Origin: Mogibacterium sp.
GTDB taxonomy: Bacteria > Bacillota > Clostridia > Peptostreptococcales > Anaerovoracaceae
DNA: 64,000 bases
NCBI GenBank assembly: GCA_017512365.1
Contig: JAFWGQ010000004.1
Coordinates: 1-64,000, forward strand
Reading direction: 5' to 3'
Below the pieces are notes generated by a model. That model was not told the DNA's origin and did no database searches. It worked only from the letters and a program-made list of their open reading frames with translations. Made by a program: the position numbers and the translations under genes. This document shows, in pieces, positions 23,522-31,848 of this stretch (the first letter of the stretch is position 1; each line of letters starts with the position of its first letter).

Positions 23522-24730
23522 TCACTTCGACCAGTACTCCGGGACGCAGTGCTCTCTCGTGCCGTTCTCGAGGTCTTCCCAGTACGGCGACATCGCCCTG
23601 TATCTCGCGACCACATCATGCACCTTTTCGATGATGTAATCGACCTGCTCCTCATCGTTTTCTATGTCAAGACTGAATCTCAGCGATCCGTGAGCGGCTT
23701 CGACCGGGACTCCCATGCCCGTAAGAACGTGTGAAGGGTCGAGCGATTCGCTCGTGCATGCCGATCCCGACGAGCACTCGATGCCGTACATATCGAGGTG
23801 GAGCAGCAGGCTCTCACCCTCTACGCCTTCGAACGACCAGTTGACATTGCCCGGGAGTCTCTTCACAGGATCTCCGTTGAGCTGCGAATAAGGAATGTCC
23901 TTAAGGCCGTCGATCAGCCTGTCTCTCAGCGCCCTCACCCTGCTCATATTGGCATCCATATTGTCGGTCGCTTCCTTCAGAGCAGCAGCCATCGCCGCTA
24001 TGGCAGGCACGTTCACAGTACCGGCTCTCTTGCCTCTTTCCTGGGCGCCGCCCTCGATCACGTTCACGAGTCGGATGCCGTTCCTGGCATAGAGCACTCC
24101 CACGCCCTTAGGCCCGTGGAACTTGTGTCCCGACATCGAAAGCATGTCGATGTTCATCGCCTGGACATCGATCGGAAGATGGCCTGCCGCCTGTACCGCG
24201 TCCGTATGGAAGAGCACTCCCTTTTCTTTGCAGATCTTTCCGATCTCAGGTATCGGCTGGATCGCCCCCATCTCGTTGTTCGCAAACATTATGCTGACAA
24301 GCGCGGTGTCCTCCCTGATCGCGTCTTCCACCTTCTTAACATCAACGATGCCGTTGGACTCAGGCGCGAGGAACGTGACCTCAAAGCCTTCCTTCTCGAG
24401 CTTGGCCATGGTGTGGAGTATCGCGTGATGCTCGATATTGAGCGTCACCAGATGCTTCTTTCCCTTGGCCTTAAGGCCTCTTGCAGCGCTGATAAGAGCC
24501 TGGTTGTCGGCCTCTGATCCGCCGGATGTGAAGTAGATCTCATTCGGCTTTGCGGCATTGATGCATTCAGCAACGATCGCCCTGGCCCTGTCGAGCTCCT
24601 CCTGTGTGCGCTGTCCGTCGCTGTGCAGGCTGTTCGGGTTGCCGTTGAATTCATCCAAACATTCGATGAACTTATCTCTCGCCGTCCTGCTCAGATAAGT
24701 CGTGGCGGCATTATCCGCATATACTTTCAT
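23522..24730 (-). CDS. nifS: Cysteine desulfurase, NifS/IscS type
   Basis: 402 residues from ATG 24730 (MKVYADNAATTYLSRTAR); GGGAGG is 8 bases upstream, whereas the ATG 21 bases further out has none. PLP-dependent: the Schiff-base lysine is in SMSGHKFHGPKGVG, and the catalytic cysteine loop is SSGSACTSESLDPSH. It removes sulfur from cysteine for Fe-S cluster assembly on IscU. It starts 17 bases after the regulator gene, giving iscR-nifS-iscU. Confidence 0.95.
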   Translation of the reverse strand: MKVYADNAATTYLSRTARDKFIECLDEFNGNPNSLHSDGQRTQEELDRARAIVAECINAAKPNEIYFTSGGSEADNQALISAARGLKAKGKKHLVTLNIEHHAILHTMAKLEKEGFEVTFLAPESNGIVDVKKVEDAIREDTALVSIMFANNEMGAIQPIPEIGKICKEKGVLFHTDAVQAAGHLPIDVQAMNIDMLSMSGHKFHGPKGVGVLYARNGIRLVNVIEGGAQERGKRAGTVNVPAIAAMAAALKEATDNMDANMSRVRALRDRLIDGLKDIPYSQLNGDPVKRLPGNVNWSFEGVEGESLLLHLDMYGIECSSGSACTSESLDPSHVLTGMGVPVEAAHGSLRFSLDIENDEEQVDYIIEKVHDVVARYRAMSPYWEDLENGTREHCVPEYWSK

Positions 24731-24747
24731 TTTGTTTCCTCCCGGTA

Positions 24748-25197
24748 TCAATTGTCACAGCTCTCGCAGTAGCCCTTGAGCATCTTTCTGCGGTTGCCGG
24801 TAATAATATCTTCAAGTGTGATCTCGCTGAGATAACCCTCAATGACCTTGTCCAGGCCGGCCCACAGCGGCAGCGTGCTGCACGTGGCGGCCTTGTCGCA
24901 CTGCACGCCGTCCTGCATGATGCAGTTGACAGGCGCGAGCGTACCCTCGGTCAGAAGCAGGATCTCATTGATATTGTAGTCCTTTGGCTCCCTCGCCAGC
25001 TTGTAGCCGCCGTTCTTGCCCCTGAGGCTGAGCAGCATCCCTCCTTTGTTGAGTATGGATATGATGCTCTCGAGGTACTTCATCGACAGCTTCTCTCTTT
25101 CCGCTATATCCGATAAAGAAACATATCCGCCGCCCTCGTTTTTCGCAAGATCCACCATCACGGTCAGAGCATATCTGCCCTTCGTGGATACCATCAT
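24748..25197 (-). CDS. iscR: Rrf2 family regulator, IscR-like
   Basis: 149 residues from ATG 25197 (MMVSTKGRYALTVMVDLAKN), with AAAGGAGG 8 bases upstream. The N-terminal winged helix (YVSLSDIAEREKLSMKYLESI) is followed by a Cys-rich part with CIMQDGVQCDKAATC, fitting the three-cysteine 2Fe-2S ligand set of IscR-type Rrf2 proteins, plus a further C-terminal CESC. It heads the Fe-S cluster operon and has a palindromic operator inside its own promoter, so cluster-dependent autorepression is likely (inference). Confidence 0.93.
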   Translation of the reverse strand: MMVSTKGRYALTVMVDLAKNEGGGYVSLSDIAEREKLSMKYLESIISILNKGGMLLSLRGKNGGYKLAREPKDYNINEILLLTEGTLAPVNCIMQDGVQCDKAATCSTLPLWAGLDKVIEGYLSEITLEDIITGNRRKMLKGYCESCDN

Positions 25198-25237
25198 TGC
25201 GGGTACCTCCTTTCCGCTTTTCCTTTTGTCCAAGCAA

Positions 25238-25267
25238 AATCCTACCACTCGGGTAGGATTAAGTCAA
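25238..25267 (-). promoter_or_regulatory. iscR promoter with overlapping palindromic operator
   Basis: On the minus strand TTGACT and TAGGAT are spaced by 17 bases. Between and over the -10 lies AATCCTACC-N5-GGTAGGATT (25238-25260), a perfect 9-bp inverted repeat. Operators of Rrf2 proteins typically overlap the core promoter in this way. Confidence 0.8.
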
Positions 25268-25336
25268 CATCGAATTCCCTCTTTTTTTGCGGGAATTGGT
25301 TTCCCGCGGATTCCTTCCTCAGGGCAGACAGTTTCA

Positions 25337-25366
25337 TTGCATTTTCAGGCCTGCTGTACGTATAAT
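25337..25366 (+). promoter_or_regulatory. Promoter of the Na/Pi cotransporter-like gene
   Basis: TTGCAT and a perfect TATAAT separated by 18 bases, 60 bases before the start codon. It is divergent from the iscR promoter. Confidence 0.7.
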
Positions 25367-25425
25367 ATACGGGGAATATTGGGATCATATCGTTCTTATT
25401 TCTCGGTTATCAGGGAGAATGATCT

Positions 25426-27288
25426 ATGCATGTTTTCTATACTGTGATCGCTTTTCTGGGCGGACTCGCGATGTTCCTCTACGGCATGCGCGTCATGGGC
25501 GACGGGCTCAAAAGCTCATCCGGCGGAGCGATGAAGAGTGCGCTGGCTAAAGTCACCAACAAGCCGTGGATGGGCTTTCTGCTCGGTATGCTGGTCGCCT
25601 GCGTCATCCAGAGCTCTACCGCTACCATAGTGATCACCATCGGACTTGTCGGCGCGGGATTCCTGACATTCCATCAGTCCGTGGGCATCGTGCTCGGAGC
25701 CAATGTAGGCACCGCCATCACGGCCCAGATCATCAGGCTCATGGACGTCAGTTCGGGCATGGACAGCCCGCTCTACTTCTTCAAGGCCAACAATCTTGCC
25801 CCTCTCGCTCTTGTGATCGGCATAGTCCTGATCATGTTCGTCAAGACCAACTCAGCCAAGACCGCCGGCTCGGTCGCCTGCGGCTTCGGAATACTGTTCA
25901 TGGGTCTGATCTACATGAGCGATGTCGTAGGTCAGTACAGCGACGCTCTTTCCGGGCTGCTGCTGGCTTTCCAGAACAACTACCTGCTCGGCTTCTTCGC
26001 CGGCGTGCTTGTCACCGGGATAGTACAGAGCTCGTCCGCGGTAGTCGGCATCATACAGTCGATCGCAAGTTCAGTCGGTGTCACATTCAGCGCGGTATTC
26101 GCCGTCATCATCGGCGTCAACATCGGAGACTGCATCACGACATATCTCGTCAGCAGGATCGGCGCCAAGCCGGATCAGCGCAGGACGGCAGTCGTCCATA
26201 TCGTATACAACGTATTTGCCGCCGTCCTCTGCTTCCTGATGGTATTCATCGGCAGAAAGACCGGCATAATAAGCGATGAGCTGTGGACAATGCCGCTCAA
26301 TTCCGGCGGCGTAGCCAATATACACGGAGTCTTCAGGCTCGTGCCGGCAGTCCTCCTGCTTCCGCTGACCGGATTGTTCGAAAAGATCACATGCGCAATA
26401 GTTAAGGAAGCACCTCTCGAAGAGGAGGACAAGCACGCCATCGAGGCTCTCGATGCTCTCGACGAGCGTCTCTTCAACTCCCCTGCCATCGCTCTCGATC
26501 AGGTAAAGAGAGTTGTATGGGAGATGAGCGATATCGCCGCGCACAACTACGATTCCGCGGTCAGGCAGATCTACGAATACGATCCGAAGCGCGACCGGCG
26601 CATCATGGAGCGCGAGACACTGCTCGACAGCATGATCGACCAGGCCAACAAATACATCGTGTCGCTCTCGCCTTATGTCACGATGGACAAGGACACAAAA
26701 TACCAGAACAGGCTGATCAAGGCTCTGATCTGCTACGAGCGCATCGGCGACCTCGCAGTAAATATCAACGATGAAGTCATTGCTCTCAGAGAAGCAGGCA
26801 GAAGATTCTCGCCTAACGGCATGGCAGAGTTGAGGATCGCGTTCGACGCGGTGTATGAGATACTGGACATAACCAACAGAGCGTATAAGTCCGGCGACAC
26901 GGTGCTCGCCGGTGAGGTGGAGCCTCTCGAGGAGGTCATAGATGATCTTGTCGAAGAACTCAACGCGAGACACGTATACAGGATGGTCAACCACCTGTGC
27001 GATGCTGTCAACGGCATCCACTTCCAGGCGATCCTCACCAATGTCGAACATATTTCAGACAAGTGCAGCGACCTGGCGGTATATATACTCGAAGGCGAGA
27101 ACTCGGCCATATTCGGAAACGAGCATTCCTACGTGCACGAACTTCACCACTCCAACAACGCAGGATACCTTCAGGCTTATGAGGACGGAAGGACCAGGTA
27201 CTTCGCGGAGCTCGATTCGATCCCTGTGACCAATATCATCGAGGAGGTCGCGGACGAAACCGGGAACGCGAGCCATGCATCCGAATAG
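25426..27288 (+). CDS. Na/Pi cotransporter family protein with PhoU-like C-terminal domain
   Basis: 620 residues. The membrane part (about 1-310) has the two inverted family repeats with QSS motifs: CVIQSSTATIVITIGL and GIVQSSSAVVGIIQS. About nine hydrophobic segments are visible. From about 350 the protein is soluble and helical (ERETLLDSMIDQANKYI, CYERIGDLAVNINDEV), resembling PhoU. Family members import phosphate with sodium, or in some bacteria act in phosphate balance; the PhoU-like tail suggests feedback control. It stands alone on the plus strand with a good promoter. Confidence 0.92.
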   Translation: MHVFYTVIAFLGGLAMFLYGMRVMGDGLKSSSGGAMKSALAKVTNKPWMGFLLGMLVACVIQSSTATIVITIGLVGAGFLTFHQSVGIVLGANVGTAITAQIIRLMDVSSGMDSPLYFFKANNLAPLALVIGIVLIMFVKTNSAKTAGSVACGFGILFMGLIYMSDVVGQYSDALSGLLLAFQNNYLLGFFAGVLVTGIVQSSSAVVGIIQSIASSVGVTFSAVFAVIIGVNIGDCITTYLVSRIGAKPDQRRTAVVHIVYNVFAAVLCFLMVFIGRKTGIISDELWTMPLNSGGVANIHGVFRLVPAVLLLPLTGLFEKITCAIVKEAPLEEEDKHAIEALDALDERLFNSPAIALDQVKRVVWEMSDIAAHNYDSAVRQIYEYDPKRDRRIMERETLLDSMIDQANKYIVSLSPYVTMDKDTKYQNRLIKALICYERIGDLAVNINDEVIALREAGRRFSPNGMAELRIAFDAVYEILDITNRAYKSGDTVLAGEVEPLEEVIDDLVEELNARHVYRMVNHLCDAVNGIHFQAILTNVEHISDKCSDLAVYILEGENSAIFGNEHSYVHELHHSNNAGYLQAYEDGRTRYFAELDSIPVTNIIEEVADETGNASHASE

Positions 27289-27336
27289 ATCCTGATGCTG
27301 ATCGTTACCCGCAAAGCCTTTCGGCTAAGCGTCAGA

Positions 27337-27368
27337 GGCGATATGTAAAGAACTCTTTACATATCGCC
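27337..27368. terminator. Long palindrome between the converging Na/Pi and potD-like genes (contains palindrome copy 4)
   Basis: GGCGATATGTAAAG-AACT-CTTTACATATCGCC is a perfect 14-bp stem with a 4-base loop, and its core is the same TGTAAAG-N4-CTTTACA repeat (27344-27361). Flanking U-runs are weak. It lies where two genes converge, so a bidirectional terminator role is plausible. Confidence 0.6.
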
Positions 27369-27384
27369 ATTCTTGTATTTCCTT

Positions 27385-28515
27385 CTATTCTGCTTTTACC
27401 TTTTTCCAGTAGTCGCTGTACAGCTCTGTCGTCTTTGCATCGAGGGTCACCAGCGATTCGCATCTGTCGATGGTCTCCTCATCCGGGAAGACAGCCTTCT
27501 CTTTCAGATACTCGTCATCTATGAGATCGAGAGCCGCTTCGTTAGGCGTTGTGTAATACAGATAGTCGAAGTTCTGAGCAGCCACCTCGGCTTTACAGAG
27601 GAAGTTTATCCACTTCTCGGCGTTCTCTTTGTTGACGGCTTCCTTAGGCACCACCCATGAGTCGATGAAAAACTCCGACCCCTCCTTCGGGATAACGAAG
27701 TCGACGTCCTCATTCAGGTCCTTTGTGTATATGTACTCGCCGTTCCATACGACGCCTAGCGCCGCAGAGCCGTTAGCGAGAAGATCTCTGGCCGAGTCGT
27801 TAGCGTACTTGTACACGAGAGGTTTCTGAGCGATCAGGTCGCCCGCAGCCTTCTTTATCTCCGCCTCATCCGTCGAATTCTCGGACCATCCGTTCTTCTT
27901 GAGTCCGATCATGAAGGCGTCTCTGACGCTGTCCGGCATCACGATCTGGTCCTTGTACTTTTCGTTCCACAGATCGTCCCACGAATCGATCTCATCGCCC
28001 TTTGTCATCTTCGTATTGTACAGTATGCCCGCTATGCCGGCCTGATAAGGCACGGAGTACTTGTTGCCCGGATCGAAAGACTCGGACTTTTTCATGTAGA
28101 CCTCGCCGATGTTTCTGACCTCCGGGATATTGTCCATGTTGAGCTCGCCCAGCATGTCATTGGCTATCATGCGCTGTATCATGTAGTCGGAGGTGCATAT
28201 GCAGTCGTAAGTCGTGGCGTTGTTTTCGAGCACCGTATACATCTCTTCTGCCGTATCGTAGGTGTCGATGATCACGCGCACGCCCGTCTCGGCCTCGAAG
28301 TCCTCGGCCAGCATCGGGTCGAAGTAATCTCCGTAGCTGTAAACGTATACCTCGCCGTTGACACCGCTCCTGCAGCCGGACATCATAAGCGCCATCCCCG
28401 CGGCAAGAACGCATAAAGCGAGCACCGCTACCGCCCTTCCGAGTCTTGATGGTCCTTTTCTCTCTGCTATTACGGCGCTGGCCGCGCGCTTTTTATAATT
28501 TATATTCATTTTCAT
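27385..28515 (-). CDS. PotD-like polyamine ABC transporter substrate-binding lipoprotein
   Basis: 376 residues from ATG 28515 (MKMNINYKKRAASAV); an ATG six bases in is equally possible, and a GTG overlapping the upstream stop would give 403. After a basic N terminus comes a hydrophobic signal ending in a lipobox (ALMMSGC), so it should be lipid-anchored outside the cell. The mature part is a type 2 periplasmic-binding fold of the spermidine/putrescine family: VYSYGDYFDPMLAEDFEAE, YDCICTSDYMIQRM, YQAGIAGILYNT, WNGEYIYTKDL. No ATPase or permease genes for an ABC importer follow it. It comes straight after the permease-GGDEF gene, so it may be a sensor or feeder for that protein (inference). Confidence 0.85.
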   Translation of the reverse strand: MKMNINYKKRAASAVIAERKGPSRLGRAVAVLALCVLAAGMALMMSGCRSGVNGEVYVYSYGDYFDPMLAEDFEAETGVRVIIDTYDTAEEMYTVLENNATTYDCICTSDYMIQRMIANDMLGELNMDNIPEVRNIGEVYMKKSESFDPGNKYSVPYQAGIAGILYNTKMTKGDEIDSWDDLWNEKYKDQIVMPDSVRDAFMIGLKKNGWSENSTDEAEIKKAAGDLIAQKPLVYKYANDSARDLLANGSAALGVVWNGEYIYTKDLNEDVDFVIPKEGSEFFIDSWVVPKEAVNKENAEKWINFLCKAEVAAQNFDYLYYTTPNEAALDLIDDEYLKEKAVFPDEETIDRCESLVTLDAKTTELYSDYWKKVKAE

Positions 28516-28592
28516 TTTATCCCGTATTAGTATAAACTTTCCTTGCAATACCGGCAGCAATCCCGGCACACTCGAACCGCTGGCCGTTCCCG

Positions 28593-31433
28593 TCACTGAG
28601 CCATCTTAGCGTCTATCTGCTCTTCGCGGCGCAGAGCATCCTCGTACATGCTTTCATTGAAGTACCCGACCTCGCCGCTGTGGCCGTTCCTTACGCTGTC
28701 GGCCGCAAGCTTGGCACGGTCGAACCTCTGCCCTACTCTGAGGCTCTTGTCGACATTAGCGTATACGCCGATACGAAGTCGAGCAGCGGCTATCCTTCCG
28801 GCATCCGTGCCGTCCTCCATTACGAAGTCTTCTATGTCGCTGTAGCTGGCCCTGTGCGGGCAGTAGATCTCGAATTCGTCGACCTTACGTCTGCAGGCTA
28901 TGCCGCCCGCGTGCTTCGCGTAGTTCTGTATGCACACGCCCATGTGCCTTAGTACATCGTCTCCGAATTCCCTTCCGAAGCGCTCGTTTATCATGTGGAA
29001 GCGGTTGATATCCACCATGACGGCATCCATCGGAGTGTCCGGATAGAGCTCGTCGTACTTTGCGACGCCCATCCAAAAGTATTCCTTCTTGAACAGATTC
29101 GTCAGCTCCTCGCGAAGGTGAGCGGAATTGATATCCTCGTCTTCTCCGAGGAATTCTATGCTCTTGCTTACCCTCTTTCTTATGAGCTCGTTATCCTCTT
29201 CCTCGCCGACAACCGACGCATCCTCGAGATCCGCAGCGCTGTCGTCCCTGGTGACGGCGCCGAGGCTCTTGAGAAGCATCTTCTCTTTATACATCAGCTC
29301 GTCGGCGCGTTCAAAGACGGTATGGAAATCGTGATCTGACTCAGGCTCGAACATGGACATGCCCCCGGATACTACGACCCTTCCGAGACTGATGTTGTCG
29401 ACCGAACGGTTATGGAGCATCTGCAGAAGCTCCTCTCTTATATCGTAGTCGTGGCCGCTCAGTATGACAGTGAACTCGTCGCCGCCGAGACGGTATACCG
29501 GACTGTGTTGATATATCTCGCATATCATGGCGGAGGCGGCGCAGATGTACTCATCGCCTACCTTGTGCCCCTGAGTGTCGTTTATATGCTTAAGCCCGTT
29601 GACATCGCAGACAACGACAGCGAAGTCAGCGCACTGAGTCCCCGCTATCGCCTCGTCGATCTCCTTTTGCTTCACGAGATAGGCATGCTTGCTCTTGACG
29701 CCGGTCAGAGGATCCCTGTTGGCTATCATCTCGCTCTCTCTGGTCCTTTTATTTAGGAAGGAGTGGTTTGAGAACATCATGATGACCGCAAGTGCAAAGA
29801 GGGACATCGTCATGACGATGGTGTTCGTGTCGTTCTCCTCGAGCTCGGAAATCTGCTTCTCTATGAACTCCTCGTCCTCGCGGCGCTTGCTGTCCTCGGT
29901 CGCGCTGTAATGCGTGCGGACATTGTCTATCATGCGGTTGTTGGCAACGATCATCGACTGGCGCATCCATACAACGGATATAAAGAGCAGTATGGCCAGC
30001 ATGGCGGCCCATACTATAACGGACTTGCCGTACTTTCTTTCCTTGTCGCGTTCGAGCACGATCCTGAAGTATACGAAGCCGAGCAGTGTCCAGACGATGA
30101 AGATAAAGAAGGTCTCCCTCTCGATGGAGCCTGCCGCCGTAAGGTTTGGTATCAGAGTGTACAGGCCATAGCCCGCCATTATCGCAACGCCGGCAAGACC
30201 CGTGATCCTCTCGATCCTGTCCGCCCTTCTTCCGGCCTTTACGGCCGCGGATCCCGACACGAGCGCGTAGATAAGGGTAGCTCCTATAGTCGTGACGTCT
30301 ACGATCCATCCGATCGCGGTCCTTCCGACAAATGGGATGAATAAGGAAAGCCCTGCGATCAGATACATCGCATTGGCCGGCAGGGCCCTGTCATTGAGCC
30401 TTCCGATATTCTCGGGCAGCAGCCCGTCCCTTCCCATCGTAAGGAAGAGCCTGCTGACAGCCGAGGTATTGCCTATAAGGCTCGAGATTATGAGAGCCAT
30501 CAGAGCAGCCATAAGGATGCTGACCCCGGTGTTTCCCATATAGTGCTTTGCCGCATAGAACGCAGGCAGAGCCTCGAGCCCCTCGAGATTGCCCCTGTCC
30601 CTTATATACTCGAGCCACGAGCCGTAGCGCTCCGGATATGCCGTCACCGAGGCCATGGTTATGAGTATGTAGAGGACCGTCGTGATCACGACGGATATAA
30701 CGAGATAGCGAAAGGTCTTGTCCCTTTTGAAGCTGAATTCCGCGGCTCCGTGCGATACACTCTCAAAGCCTATGAACGCCCACGGAGATATCACGGCTAT
30801 CCTGACTATCTGCGAAAGAGCCTTTGTCTCGGGCACATAAAGAGGCTGCCATGTCATCCTGTGGCCCGTGATCGAGCAGATGCCGACTATCAGTATGCCG
30901 GCCGTAAAGACAGCGGCCATGGCTATCATTATCACGGTAGATGCGCGCCTGGCTCTGCTGCAGACAAGCGCCGTAAGCACGAGCGCGGCTATGGTAACGA
31001 TAATCTCGCCCACGTAGATATCGTAGCCGAATATCGTATACAGCTTGCCGAACTGCAGCACCGGACCTATGAAGTAGCGCGAGAACAGCGGTATCGAGGT
31101 CGCGTTCGCCCACAGGACCGACATATATGTAAGCGCGAGGAACCAGGCGGTCAGGAAGCCGTAATCAGCCCCGAAGACCTCTTTGGTATAGGTGTAGGCT
31201 CCTCCCGAATCCGGATATATCTGCATCAGGTAGGAGTAGTTGCGGGCTATGATCAGCATGACAATGCCGCCAAGGATCATCCCGATTATGCTTCCGGCGA
31301 GCCCCGACTGCGCAAGGTAGGTGCTGCTCGTGACCACAAGCGAGCCCCAGCCTATGGCCGTACCAAGCGAAAAAGCTATGAGGCCGAGAGGCGAAAGGTG
31401 CCTGTTCAGTTTCTGTTCTGTGGCTTTCTTCAT
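28593..31433 (-). CDS. Amino-acid/polyamine permease fused to an active-type and a degenerate GGDEF domain
   Basis: 946 residues from ATG 31433 (MKKATEQKLNRHLSPLG). Residues about 1-420 are an APC-superfamily permease: SLGTAIGWGSLVVTSSTYL, PDSGGAYTYTKEVFG, PWAFIGFESVSHGAAEF and about 12 membrane helices. Two or three further helices follow (to about 570). A diguanylate cyclase domain comes next: DPLTGVKSK, CDVNGLKHINDTQGH and RLGGDEFTVIL, with no RxxD inhibitory site upstream. The last 190 residues are a second GGDEF-like domain where the signature is replaced by CRRKVDEFEIYC. The protein probably links uptake or binding of an amine or amino acid to c-di-GMP synthesis (inference). It lies between the HPt gene and the PotD-like gene. 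Confidence 0.88.
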   Translation of the reverse strand: MKKATEQKLNRHLSPLGLIAFSLGTAIGWGSLVVTSSTYLAQSGLAGSIIGMILGGIVMLIIARNYSYLMQIYPDSGGAYTYTKEVFGADYGFLTAWFLALTYMSVLWANATSIPLFSRYFIGPVLQFGKLYTIFGYDIYVGEIIVTIAALVLTALVCSRARRASTVIMIAMAAVFTAGILIVGICSITGHRMTWQPLYVPETKALSQIVRIAVISPWAFIGFESVSHGAAEFSFKRDKTFRYLVISVVITTVLYILITMASVTAYPERYGSWLEYIRDRGNLEGLEALPAFYAAKHYMGNTGVSILMAALMALIISSLIGNTSAVSRLFLTMGRDGLLPENIGRLNDRALPANAMYLIAGLSLFIPFVGRTAIGWIVDVTTIGATLIYALVSGSAAVKAGRRADRIERITGLAGVAIMAGYGLYTLIPNLTAAGSIERETFFIFIVWTLLGFVYFRIVLERDKERKYGKSVIVWAAMLAILLFISVVWMRQSMIVANNRMIDNVRTHYSATEDSKRREDEEFIEKQISELEENDTNTIVMTMSLFALAVIMMFSNHSFLNKRTRESEMIANRDPLTGVKSKHAYLVKQKEIDEAIAGTQCADFAVVVCDVNGLKHINDTQGHKVGDEYICAASAMICEIYQHSPVYRLGGDEFTVILSGHDYDIREELLQMLHNRSVDNISLGRVVVSGGMSMFEPESDHDFHTVFERADELMYKEKMLLKSLGAVTRDDSAADLEDASVVGEEEDNELIRKRVSKSIEFLGEDEDINSAHLREELTNLFKKEYFWMGVAKYDELYPDTPMDAVMVDINRFHMINERFGREFGDDVLRHMGVCIQNYAKHAGGIACRRKVDEFEIYCPHRASYSDIEDFVMEDGTDAGRIAAARLRIGVYANVDKSLRVGQRFDRAKLAADSVRNGHSGEVGYFNESMYEDALRREEQIDAKMAQ

Positions 31434-31503
31434 ATGTACCCTTTTTCTTTCAGTATCGCCCGCGCATCCTCGGAGCAGCTCCGGGTTGATATGCATCAGG
31501 CTG

Positions 31504-31848
31504 CTATTTGCAAAGCTCCGTCAGCTCTTCGAGTGCCCTGTCGTATTCGTTCATAAGATCCGTAAGGTCAGGCATCTCTTTCGCGTTCCTGAGCTTTTCG
31601 GTGATCTCCTTCACCGGCCTGGCAAGCGGGGTCAGTTCAAGATTGCCCAGAGATCCTTTCAAAGAATGTGCAGCGTCAAAAGCCCGTCTTACGTCACCCT
31701 CAGCCACCGCTTTTTCAAGTATCCTGAGGTTCTCATCCTCGAGCATCATGTTTACGAGCTGGAGGTAGAAATCCTCCATATCCATGCAGCGCGCAACGCC
31801 CTCTTTTACATCAGCGCCGTACGCAGACAGTTTTTCCATCGTTAACAC
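31504..31848 (-). CDS. HPt (histidine phosphotransfer) domain protein
   Basis: 114 residues. GTG 31848 is chosen because AAGGAGG is 6 bases upstream; an in-frame ATG three codons in is the alternative. The helical protein has the HPt signature AAHSLKGSLGNL, with the phospho-accepting histidine at about residue 61. It overlaps the response-regulator gene by 7 bases and so is coupled to it. An HPt shuttles phosphate between a hybrid histidine kinase and a receiver; the REC domain encoded upstream is the natural partner. No kinase is in the window. Confidence 0.88.
   Translation of the reverse strand: MLTMEKLSAYGADVKEGVARCMDMEDFYLQLVNMMLEDENLRILEKAVAEGDVRRAFDAAHSLKGSLGNLELTPLARPVKEITEKLRNAKEMPDLTDLMNEYDRALEELTELCK

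Noticed and set aside
25288-25306. Hairpin GCGGGAA...TTCCCGC as a terminator of iscR or the Na/Pi gene
   Set aside because: The T-run precedes the hairpin on plus and is an A-run after it on minus, so it fits terminator logic in neither direction.
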